From assembly GCA_004431415.1 (NCBI GenBank), contig QPMI01000250.1, positions 7,501 to 71,500 of the forward strand: a DNA stretch of 64,000 bases, read 5' to 3'. Shown here in pieces: positions 56,159-64,000 of the stretch (the first letter of the stretch is position 1; each line of letters begins with the position of its first letter). The position numbers and the translations under genes are program-made. The notes under the pieces are model-generated. The model had not been told where the DNA came from, made no database searches, and saw nothing but the letters and a program-made list of their open reading frames with translations. The stretch is from Cyanophora paradoxa. Its lineage: Eukaryota > Glaucocystophyceae > Cyanophorales > Cyanophoraceae.

Positions 56159-56201
56159 GGGTTTGACGGCGTCGTCAAGCCAGGGGGTACGCGTCGTTAC
56201 C

Positions 56202-58181
56202 ATGCTCCCGGCTGCGGCCGCCGGTGCTCCTGCGCCGCCCGTGGCGGCTGTCGCGGCCGCGCAGTTTGAGCAGCCGGGTGAGCAGCTCCCCGACCTCATC
56301 GTAACAGCCGTGAAGGATATATCGAAGCACGGCGAGAACACCGTGTCACTGGCACCGGCGAAACTAGATGCTTTCATCGCCGAAGTGGCGGCGATCTTCG
56401 ACGTTCCCGAATTCGCACGGCCCTTGCTCAAACTCTACGTGGTGCTCTGCGGCGCTGGCCACTGGGTGCCCAACCAGCAGGTCGGCAGTTCGCCGCCCGT
56501 CGATGCTCGCCTGCTTCTGAATGCGCGCAGATATTCGACAAGCACATCCGGCAGGGAAATCTATACTACTTCATCAGCACCAACCCCTGCGATGTGCCGA
56601 AGCTGCTCGCGGAGCAGGCGAAGTCGGCGGAGCAGCTGCACCACAGGCAGCGCGGGCGGGGCATCGGCGCCACGTCCAAGCCAAAGCGAACCCCGCAGCA
56701 GGTTCGGCCCGCGCAGACAGGCGCGCGCGGCATGTTCACTGCTGAACAAAATCGAGCAGCACACAGACCAACTCAACTTGCAGTGGATCCAGAAGACCGT
56801 GGGGCCAGCGGAAACTCTTCCTGGCAACCAAAAAACCAAGCTCTTGCTGGGGAGCGCGACGAAGTTCGTCGCCGAGAAAGCCACGAAATGTGCCCAGCAG
56901 AGGACGAAGGCTTCCTTGTCCCTCGCCGCAGATCTGTGAGCATTCTGATGGTGAACCCCGTCTGCGCTCCGCTGACTCGTATCTGCAGGCTTTCGTGTGC
57001 CGAGATGTGCAAGCGGGAAGCCGGGGACGTTGTGTTTCCTGACGATAAGATGAACGATATGGAGAGTCTCATGAGCAAGCACGTGGTTGAGAAACAGCCG
57101 ATTTCTCTGGCCGAAGCTAAACCGTTCATCGTATTCCTGGTGAATCAACAGTTCAAATCCGAGACTAAATTGCGTGCTCTCTTTATGGAGAATCTCAAAA
57201 CCTCCCACAACATCGACAGCGTGGTTTGTGTCCTTCCCTTCACTCTCCTGCCCGCATCCTGATCACGGCTCACAGAAGGCAATTGCCGGGCTGGAGAGCA
57301 GGAGAATGCATCGGACGAGCCAGGGCACGTTTGTGCTTGCGCGTACTAAATTCCGTCGGGTCCGGCTGCAGCTCACGGGTCAGCAGATGAGGAGGAGGAG
57401 GAGGAAGAGGAGGCTCGTCGCCGCACTCCAGAGGAGCGGGCCCTCCTTCTCAATGCCATGGCGGACAAAGCGTTGGCTGGAGCAGGGCGGGGCCCTTCCC
57501 CGCCTCCTGCCCTGCCTCCTGCCCCGCCTGCTGCTATACCTCCACCCCCCCCTGTGGATCTTCAGAAGGAGGAGGAGGGGGGGGGGGAAGAGGAGGACGA
57601 GGACGAGGACGAGGATGTGGCTCCTGACGGCGTCGAGGCCGATGATGGCACGTGTGAACCCGAAAGACTCCCGTCTGTATCCTAACTTTCTTCAGAATCG
57701 AAGCGATCGAAGGCGGGGGGCAGCAGCAAGGGCCCCAAGGAGAAGAGCACAGGAAGGAAGAAAAGACGAATCACGTGCGTGTAGCCCTTCCCTTCAATTG
57801 TGTGTTCTTTTACACGTGAATGATCGAAATCGCAGCGAGACCGATGAGATCCCGCTGCCTGAAATTCGGGTTGTAGACCAGGCCGGAAGGAAGAACGTTG
57901 TGGACGTTCATTTCCAGATTCCAGCAGGCGTGTGCAAGTTGGAGGAGAAGCAGAGGCATGCAGTCATTTGGAAGCGGGTTCTGGAGAACGGGCGCAACAC
58001 GATTCCACTCAAGCTCGACATGTCGACCAGGATGTGGAAAGAGAAAAAAGCCTTCAACAAGGAAGGAATACAGGTGTGGTCAGCAATAGTCGAAAGCAAC
58101 GGCAATGGTGGCCTCGCCATAGTCAAAAAAAGCAAGAACAGCCGGGTCTTAGACACTAACAATCCAGATGCTAAACCCTAG
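56202..58181 (+). CDS. Unrecognised protein with acidic linker
   Basis: Starts at ATG 56202: an Ala/Pro-rich leader, then LPDLIVTAVKDISKHGENTV, LDAFIAEVAAIFDVPEFARP and LLKLYVVLCGAGHWVPNQQ to a GT donor. Exon 2 gives IFDKHIRQGNLYYFISTNPC. Later exons give QLNLQWIQKTVGP, GSATKFVAEKATKC, and after a GTGAGC...CTGCAG intron CAEMCKREAGDVVFPDDKMN and KPFIVFLVNQQFKSETKLRA. A Pro-rich and strongly acidic linker (EEEDEDEDEDVAPDG near 57600) follows, then a basic stretch. The C-terminal exon has LPEIRVVDQAGRKNVVDVHF, KRVLENGRNTIPLKLDMSTR and NKEGIQVWSAIVESNGNGGL. The stop is at 58179-58181. A nuclear or chromatin role is conceivable from composition, but I make no family call. Confidence 0.55.
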
Positions 58182-58886
58182 CATGTTTCTTCAGTGCAAT
58201 GCTTTCTTGTCCTTTCGTAACCACGCGTCCGGGGTTGAGGGGTGTGCAATCATCTCTGTACTCTGTACTCGTGAACATCCAGAGAAAGAACTACCTTGAC
58301 CAGAGACTGCAGCTAGCCGAGATGCGAGCAGCTCCAGAGAAAGAACTACCTTGACCAGAGACTGCCTAGCTATAGCCATATGCCTAGCTGCAGCTCGCGT
58401 GAGTGTCCATATGCCTAGCTGCAACTGCGGGGACGAGCGCAAGGACTCGATGGGGCGCACGGGGCTCAAGAAGAGGGGAAGCGCGGCCGATGCAGACGCG
58501 CTTGCGTGCCACGGTGCGCGCTTTCGCCACGCAGCCGTGGGCCCTTCCGCGACTCCGGTGATCGTAATGCTCCCGTCAGGCTTGCCGGAGGGCGTGCCAA
58601 AGCCGCAGCGGGACGCCACCTGCGGTATTGACGCCATCGTAAATGGCCCGTGCGGCGCCGCGGGCGGTGCACGGGCGCTGCGCCGGCGATGGATCGCAGT
58701 CTGTGTGCGTACCGTAGGCGGATGCGAGCCTCGGGCGTGCCTATTCGCAGCCCGCCGCGAGGAACAGGTGGTGTTGCCAACTGGCACGCCCGAGCGAGGC
58801 GGCGCGGGATGGGGCTGGGCGGCGCCCAGGTCACTGGCGGCTCGCTCGCGCCGAGCTCGCTGCAGGAGCGCTCGGCGGGCTCCGGG
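58182..58886. other. Intergenic region with short duplications
   Basis: AGAGAAAGAACTACCTTGAC plus CAGAGACTGC occurs twice (about 58280 and 58335), and CATATGCCTAGCTGCA also occurs twice (about 58377 and 58409). The rest, to 58886, is GC-rich with an open frame leading into the next gene but no clear coding signal. Confidence 0.45.
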
Positions 58887-59706
58887 ATGGCTGAGTCCGG
58901 TGTACCCGGGAGGTGTTGGGTACGCAGCGAAATGGCCGCGGGTGGCGCGAGCCCGGCCCAGCCAAGCAGCATCGAGGAGGAGACTCTGCGCGGCTACGTG
59001 GACCAGAGGAAGACGGCCGCTGAGATACTGACTCTGCTAGCCGAGCAGCACGGCATCAACCTCAACAGGCGCGCTCTGCGCTCCAGGCTCCGCGAGCTTG
59101 GCCTCTCAACGAACTACGCTCTCTCTTTCAATGTCCTTTGTGTCGCCGTGCTGGAGGTTGTTAACTTAAATGGCCCCCTTTTCGGCGGCGGCATGATCCG
59201 CACGGCCCTCCGCGCCCAAGGCATCACAGCGTCGAAGTCGAGGATTCGGAAGGCCCTCGCGGTGTTCGATCCGGTGTGGCGCGAGGTCCGCGGGATCCGC
59301 GCGATCCTCCGCGAGCGAGGAATCAAAGCGTCGGAGTCATGGATTCAGCGCGTCGCCAGCGCCGCGGCCATGAAGATAGAGTGCGATCTGCCATGCTGCA
59401 CTAGTATATCCCCAGTCTATCCCAATCTGGCTCACGCGTGCCTTGCCGCGGTGTGCAGGTCACACATGCCCGTGCCCTACAACCCAGCTGTGCAGGGCCG
59501 GAAGGAGCTCCGCGATCGCTTCGTCAACTACGCCCGCGCGCGCCCCCGATACAACGGGTCCGCGCCGCTGCAATGCGTTCCGCTGTTCCGCTGAGGCGCT
59601 GCTTGCTCACAGGTACTTCGCATTTGCCTACGGCTGGACCCTCGGTCCCGACCAGCCCGAGAAAATCTACAGACCTATAGATATGTACAGGTCAATGATG
59701 GAGTAG
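58887..59706 (+). CDS. Helix-turn-helix-like protein, possibly transposon-derived
   Basis: From ATG 58887, IEEETLRGYVDQRKTAAEIL and NRRALRSRLRELGLS resemble a winged or simple HTH. A second similar pair follows: MIRTALRAQGITASKSRIRK then VRGIRAILRERGIKASESWI, a pattern seen upstream of integrase-core domains in some eukaryotic proteins. After a GTGCAG acceptor the next exon gives YNPAVQGRKELRDRFVNYAR, and a last exon gives YFAFAYGWTLGPDQPEKIYR ending MYRSMME, stop 59704-59706. I do not see a DDE catalytic triad, so if it derives from a transposase it is truncated. About 250 residues. Confidence 0.45.
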
Positions 59707-59940
59707 GTGACTCGTCTGCATGTGCCCTTCGCATCCTTCACTTTGCACGTTCCTTGCTTGTGCCCTTTCATTTGTGTACAATTATTCTTTAAGCAGCTAC
59801 TTTTGCTCCTTTGACACGCTGCACAAGCCACAGGGGCCGCCGGGCAAGAAAGGCAATCAATATGGACTTAAAAGCATCTGAACAGAAAAACAATGAAGCC
59901 TGAGGGGATCTCTCGGAGTTGAAGCCCTACAAAGATCTCA

Positions 59941-60040
59941 TTAAGGGCGTGCATCCAGCATCACACCGATGTAGTCGCAACCCGCTCTGTAGGCCATGAT
60001 GTCCTTGAGATCTGCATCGGGCACATTTATCAGCAAAGGC
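59941..60040 (-). pseudogene. Fragment paralogous to the large protein at 52096-55143
   Basis: The minus strand encodes LKDIMAYRAGCDYIGVMLDA and stop, similar to LTEVMAYEANCNYIGVVLTS in the gene at about 54060-54115. The flanking parts of that protein are absent, so this looks like a truncated duplicate or a conserved small exon of a broken paralogue. Confidence 0.5.
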
Positions 60041-60145
60041 GCGGCACGTCTAGGCGCAGCAAATGGAATGACCACGCACTGTCCTTCGTGCGCACCCGCA
60101 CTCCAATTCGTCGCGCATCCTCTTGCCAAGGATCTGCGAGCAGAA

Positions 60146-60645
60146 CTAAGGCACGTGGCATCGCACTGCGAGCTCCGAGCATCGTACTGCGAAGATCGAG
60201 CTCGCCTCCTCGACCTCACGGATTCGGGCGTTCGCATCGGCCCGCGCCTTCTCAGACTTGCTCAGCTCCTCTTTCACCTCGCGGTACCTGTCGCATACGT
60301 CCTGCCGCAGAGCTGAGGCATGCTGAGCGGCCGCATGCGCATCGCACGCGCACCTTTGTCAGTCCCAGATCGACCTCACGGATTCGGGCGTTCGCATCGG
60401 CCAGCGCCTTCTGAGACTTGCTCAGCTCCTCTTTCACCTCGCGGTACCTGTCGCATACGTCCTGCCGCAGAGCTGAGGCATGCTGAGCGGCCGCATGCGC
60501 ATCGCACGCGCACCTTTGTCAGTCCCAGAATCTGCGGTCCGACGAATTCGTTCGCTCTCTCCCTGGCCTCCATCTCGGCCACCTTTCGGTGCAAAGTGTC
60601 CACCTCCGCTTGCTTATCGGCAAGCCTCTCGTTGAGGTGCTGTGG
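60146..60645 (-). CDS. Coiled-coil protein with duplicated exon, 5' part unplaced
   Basis: Read on the minus strand: an exon with HLNERLADKQAEVDTLHRKV, AEMEARERANEFVGPQILGL and TK, then a 52-base intron, a 36-codon exon (DVCDRYREVKEELSKS, QKALADANARIREVDLGLTK), the same 52-base intron again, and a second copy of that exon (with EKARADAN) running on to EVEEASSIFAVRCSELAVRC and stop near 60146. Heptad-like Leu/Ala/Val spacing indicates a coiled coil. Upstream exons probably continue to about 60870, but I could not join them. The function is unknown. Confidence 0.5.
60210..60529 (-). repeat. 160-bp tandem duplication (exon plus intron)
   Basis: Units 60210-60369 and 60370-60529 differ at only a few positions (for example CCCGCGCCTTCTCAG against CCAGCGCCTTCTGAG). 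Each contains one 108-base exon and one 52-base intron of the coiled-coil gene. Because 108 is a multiple of three and both boundaries are phase 0, the duplication keeps the frame. Confidence 0.85.
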
Positions 60646-60883
60646 GAATTCCGAAGTTCATCAGATAGCTGGTGGCGCCCGCTACCGTCGCGCGGACCAC
60701 AAAGGCAACGCACATTCAGACTGTGCTCGACGATCGTCATGACTTTCTCGTTGCAGCAAGGCCGCTCCACTTGCGTGCTGCTGTCCACCGACGCTCCCGC
60801 CATCGTCTTGGGGTAGTGTGAACCCCGAGCGGCATTCCGCGGCAGAACGCGTTCTTTGAACGATCGCGACAATCCGCGTCATC

Positions 60884-62175
60884 CGCGGCAACCGCGGCAT
60901 TTTGAGTCTATCCGCGGCAACTCCGCGGCAGTTACGTGAGAATTAATTAACCACGAAATTAAAAAAGGGGGTAGTCCAAATGACGCGGCATCTTCGCGGC
61001 ATTCCGCGCTACTAACAAATTCTGCGGCAATTACCGGTAGATGTCGTTAAATCCGGCAGTTGGCGACAGAACGCGGCATCCAAGGCGTCGTCGCGCTGCT
61101 TTCGCGGCTCTCGCCCGAGAATTAATTAACCACGAAATTAAAAAGTGGGGTAGTGTGATTGACGCGGTGTTTCCGCGGCACTCCGCGCTACTAGCGGCAA
61201 TTAGCGGTTCTCGCGAGGTTTGTCGGCATTTTGCGGCTCTACAGAACCGCGGCGTCGCTTCGTATGTCCCGATGAGGCGCAGATCATGAGCTTCATGATC
61301 ATGACGCGCGTTTCCTCCGCATCATGATGCAGGCATGTTCAGAGGAACTATATAAGTATTTTAATCATGCTTAGAACGTGTGCGCTTTTTCCACAGACCA
61401 CCCTAGCTTCAGTGCTTTATGGCAATTCATGAATTGTCAGTCTGACAGTTCATCCTGTACTTTTCTGTTCGACACATGTGTCTGTGGTCTGCATGCACAA
61501 TCCCGCCTCCTCCTAAACATGATTAAAATATTTATAGAGTACCTCTGGACATGCAGGCATCATGACGCGGGAGAAAACGCGCCTCATGATCATGAAGCTC
61601 ACGATCCGCGCCAGATGGCAAGCCAGAATTGACGCCGCGATTCGTATTTGCCGCGAACAACCGCAATGTACCGCGATTGTCAAATCATGCCGCGGTTAGG
61701 GAAAACTGCCGCGAAGTTGCCGCGTTATTTGGACTACCCCCCTTTTTTATTTCGTGGTTAATTAATTCTTGGGAAACCGTCGCGTAGAAAACGCGATTCC
61801 ATCGCGGATGCCGCATTTTGACGCTAACTACCGAATTTGACGACGTGTGGCAGTAATTGCCGCTAGTAGCGCGGAGTGCCGCGGAAACACCGCGTCAATC
61901 ACACTACCCCCACTTTTTAATTTCGTGGTTAATTAATTCTCGGGCGAGAGCCGCGAAAGCAGCGCGACGACGCCTTGGATGCCGCGTTCTGTCGCCAACT
62001 GCCGGATTTAACGACATCTACCGGTAATTGCCGCAGAATTTGTTAGTAGCGCGGAATGCCGCGAAGATGCCGCGTCATTTGGACTACCCCCCTTTTTTAA
62101 TTTCGTGGTTAATTAATTCTCACGTAACTGCCGCGGAGTTGCCGCGGATAGACTCAAAATGCCGCGGTTGCCGCG
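60884..62175. mobile_element. Foldback element: giant imperfect hairpin
   Basis: The left arm (about 60884-61370) and right arm (about 61518-62175) are inverted copies of each other. Outer parts: CGCGGCAACCGCGGCATTTT mirrored at 62156-62175. Middle modules: GAGAATTAATTAACCACGAA + ATTAAAAA, twice on the left and three times inverted on the right. Inner parts: GAGCTTCATGATCATGA mirrored near 61575-61600. The loop is only about 150 bases. Motifs of CCGCGGCA type are spread through both arms. There is no coding frame, so it would be a non-autonomous DNA transposon of the foldback class. Confidence 0.75.
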
Positions 62176-62439
62176 ACACGTCGCGCGCTCACTCGCGTCA
62201 CATTTCTTCCCATCCCATCAAGAGCCGCGCTCTTTCTTTTGCCATCGCATCCCGCTTCGACGCACAGTGCATGCGGTGTCGCGTTGGCGCGTGCGCAGCC
62301 GCAGGCCAGTCTGCCATCCAGAGCTAGCTGCTGGCATGAGAGAGACTGGGTTCATTTGGATGGGAGAAGAAACAGAACCGGAAAAGAGAGAAAAGGAGGT
62401 CTACAACGCCAGGATAGCGCGTGAGATACGAGAAGAGAG

Positions 62440-62945
62440 CTAGCGAGCCAGCACGCTCCAGTACAGCTGCCCGTACGGGACGAAGATCTCCATCCCTGCT
62501 TGAGGACGCAGTCGGCGACTAGCCAGACCTGCCCGTCCTTCTCCACGCGGAAGAAGGCGTTGTTCGAGAAGCGGGGGTGAGTCCCGGGCTTATCCGCGTC
62601 ATTTGCGAAGCGCGCTAGGCTCGCCTCCGGAAAGTCGGTGGCGTCGAGGACGTACGTGTGCCCGTACTTGCCTTTGAACGAGATGCTGTAGAGGCGACGC
62701 GAGGGCTCGCGAGCGAAAATCTCCAGCGCTTGAGTCTTCGTGTAGATCGTCCCGCGGTACGGGGTGATGAGGTCACCTGGTCTGAAAACAACTGCACCAC
62801 GGCGCACGCCCGGCCGCTCCACGAAGAGGCCGGTCCCGGCGCGCCAGATGCCCGACTGCTTCGGCAGAAGCCAGCCCGCGCGGCGATCGATGCCGATGGC
62901 AGCGGTGGTGCGCGGCAGACGGCCTCGCCGCGGGGTCTGCGGCAA
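62440..62945 (-). CDS. SET-domain protein (probable lysine methyltransferase), with one-base frameshift
   Basis: SET domains transfer methyl groups from SAM to lysine. The exon (acceptor at about 62937) reads GIWRAGTGLFVERPGVRRGA, FRPGDLITPYRGTIYT (the GxG and Y-x-G of SET-N), ISFKGKYGHTYVLDAT, ASLARFANDADKPGTHPRFS then NNAFF (the catalytic NHxC-like region, here ARFANDA...SNNAFF) and VWLVADCVLKQG. The final motif EIFVPYGQLYWSVLAR and stop (62440-62442) is in the next frame, reached by one missing base in a GGG run near 62494-62496. An unrecognised upstream exon probably lies in 62960-63100. Post-SET cysteines are not seen. Confidence 0.65.
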
Positions 62946-63398
62946 ACTTTACTCGCAGCGATACTGGCGGCACGAGCGGCAGTCGAACGAGCGCACGCTC
63001 ACACCACGCGTCCTTGCCGTTACCTGCCGGCAGCGAGTGCAGCCTGGCAGTTAGCGCACAGGCGACCCACTGGCGCGCAGCGCACTCAGCGCACATACCA
63101 GTTCAGTACCTCCGGCCGAAGCGAGACGACGCAGCTGCCTATACATTTTGCTTCGGAACTGCCCACCAGCTCGAGATCCCAGCGCTGGGCTTCGGTACCG
63201 TACCCCCTGCCGGAGCACCCGCCGTCCCGTTCTCCTGCTGTGAGCTCAACGGCAAGGCTTCTGCTCAGCTCCTACCGCGGTGCTAGCCCTCTTGTGCTAA
63301 ATCACGCCCGCACGCCCCGCGCAATCTTCGGGAATTCCCGCGCTGACGCCCATTTGGGCAGCCGTCAATACACATAGGCGGCCTTCGGCACGGCAGAC

Positions 63399-64000
63399 AT
63401 GTCAGCGCCGGCCGAGGAACGGAAGCGGAGGCCGCGTACAGACGCGCAGACAAGCGAGCCGGGCGCGGGAAAGGCCGCGCGCAGGAATCGTGCTGCCCCG
63501 GATGCCGGCGGCCAACCGAGCTGGGGGCTAGCCAACGGCTTTTACGATCTGGATCCCGATACAGGATTGCCGTCGGCGTGCGGCACCTGGAGCAGACATG
63601 CATGATCCTCGGCGTGAAGGACACGTTCAGCAAGCAGGTGTACGATCCTTGACGGGGCAGCAAGTCAAGCGCAACACCCAGCTTTACACAGATAGCTCGA
63701 AGCGTGTCGTTCACGTCTGCGAGATCTGCAGGATCCTCCTTTGGATCGGGGCTATCGCTGGCCGCGCGTGCGCCCCGCCGCGGTAACTCGTGCGCGGTGT
63801 TCGCTGACTCTGCCTGCAGGTGTGCTATCTCGGAATCGGTGTATTATGGGGAAAACGGAGTATGCGGGCCTCCTGTGATCACGCATATGCACACATGCGT
63901 GCAAATGCTCGCGCAAGTGCAAGCCGTTTACATGCACGTGTACAAGGACGCACCACGCGAGACGCTGAGAGATTTCCTGGTCCGGCTCGCTGCCGACGCC
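63399..64000 (+). CDS. Unrecognised multi-exon gene, 3' end outside window
   Basis: Exon 1 starts at ATG 63399 with a basic leader (MSAPAEERKRRPRTDAQTSE) and PSWGLANGFYDLDPDTGLP. A likely second exon has LEQTCMILGVKDTFSKQ at about 63590-63640. A last exon from about 63822 reads ISESVYYGENGVCGPPVITH, then CVQMLAQVQAVYMHVYKDAP and RETLRDFLVRLAADA to the window edge. The family is not recognised. It is divergent from the SET gene. Confidence 0.4.

Noticed and set aside
58887-59706. Calling the HTH protein an integrase or transposase.
   Set aside because: No DDE/DDD residues or integrase core could be identified in the exons, so only the HTH-like pattern is reported.

Overview
This window comes from the nuclear genome of a photosynthetic eukaryotic microalga. 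The evidence is a nuclear, intron-bearing chlorophyll synthase gene beside typical eukaryotic housekeeping genes (fibrillarin, BAP31, UNC50, Tubby, a SAPS-type PP6 subunit, a DCN1-like protein). Introns are short and numerous, and donors are mostly GTGCG/GTACG/GTGAG. The DNA is GC-rich and gene-dense, often with alternating strands. I cannot name the lineage; haptophyte-, chlorarachniophyte- or green-alga-like groups would all fit. All gene models below were assembled by eye from exon homology and splice sites, so spans are more certain than individual exon ends.

Layout. 1-4.6 kb: the end of one leucine-rich-repeat (LRR) gene, then a multi-exon gene that appears to encode LRR, ZZ zinc finger, SAM and TIR domains, which would be a SARM1-like innate-immunity or cell-death sensor. 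4.6-6.7 kb: GC-rich DNA with no convincing gene, ending at a retrotransposon-type (GA)n tail next to telomere-like repeats. 6.8-33.9 kb: the compact housekeeping block: MTA phosphorylase (-), complex I LYR subunit NDUFA6 (+), glutamate 5-kinase (-), chlorophyll synthase (-), cystathionine beta-lyase (+), UGPase (-), UNC50 (+), a Cys-rich protein (-), SAPS protein (-), BAP31 (+), Tubby-like (-), fibrillarin (+), DCN1-like (+). Several neighbours are divergent pairs with short shared promoters. A dispersed non-coding repeat family lies in the gaps.

34.4-52 kb is a transposon-rich island. Two nearly identical ~6 kb non-LTR retrotransposons (APE endonuclease, reverse transcriptase, CCHC zinc finger, long acidic tail) lie in the same orientation, with several 5'-truncated fragments ending in (TTC)n or (TC)n tails. 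The island is bounded by two identical tRNA-Leu(UAG) genes in inverted orientation, each within an inverted duplicated segment. tRNA-Leu-like fragments beside the tails suggest SINE activity.

52-64 kb holds lineage-specific genes: a long unrecognised Cys-rich protein, a divergent pair separated by 43 bp, an HTH-like protein, a coiled-coil gene with a perfect exon-plus-intron tandem duplication, a ~1.3 kb foldback element that is essentially one giant hairpin, a SET-domain gene with an apparent one-base frameshift, and the start of another gene cut by the window end.
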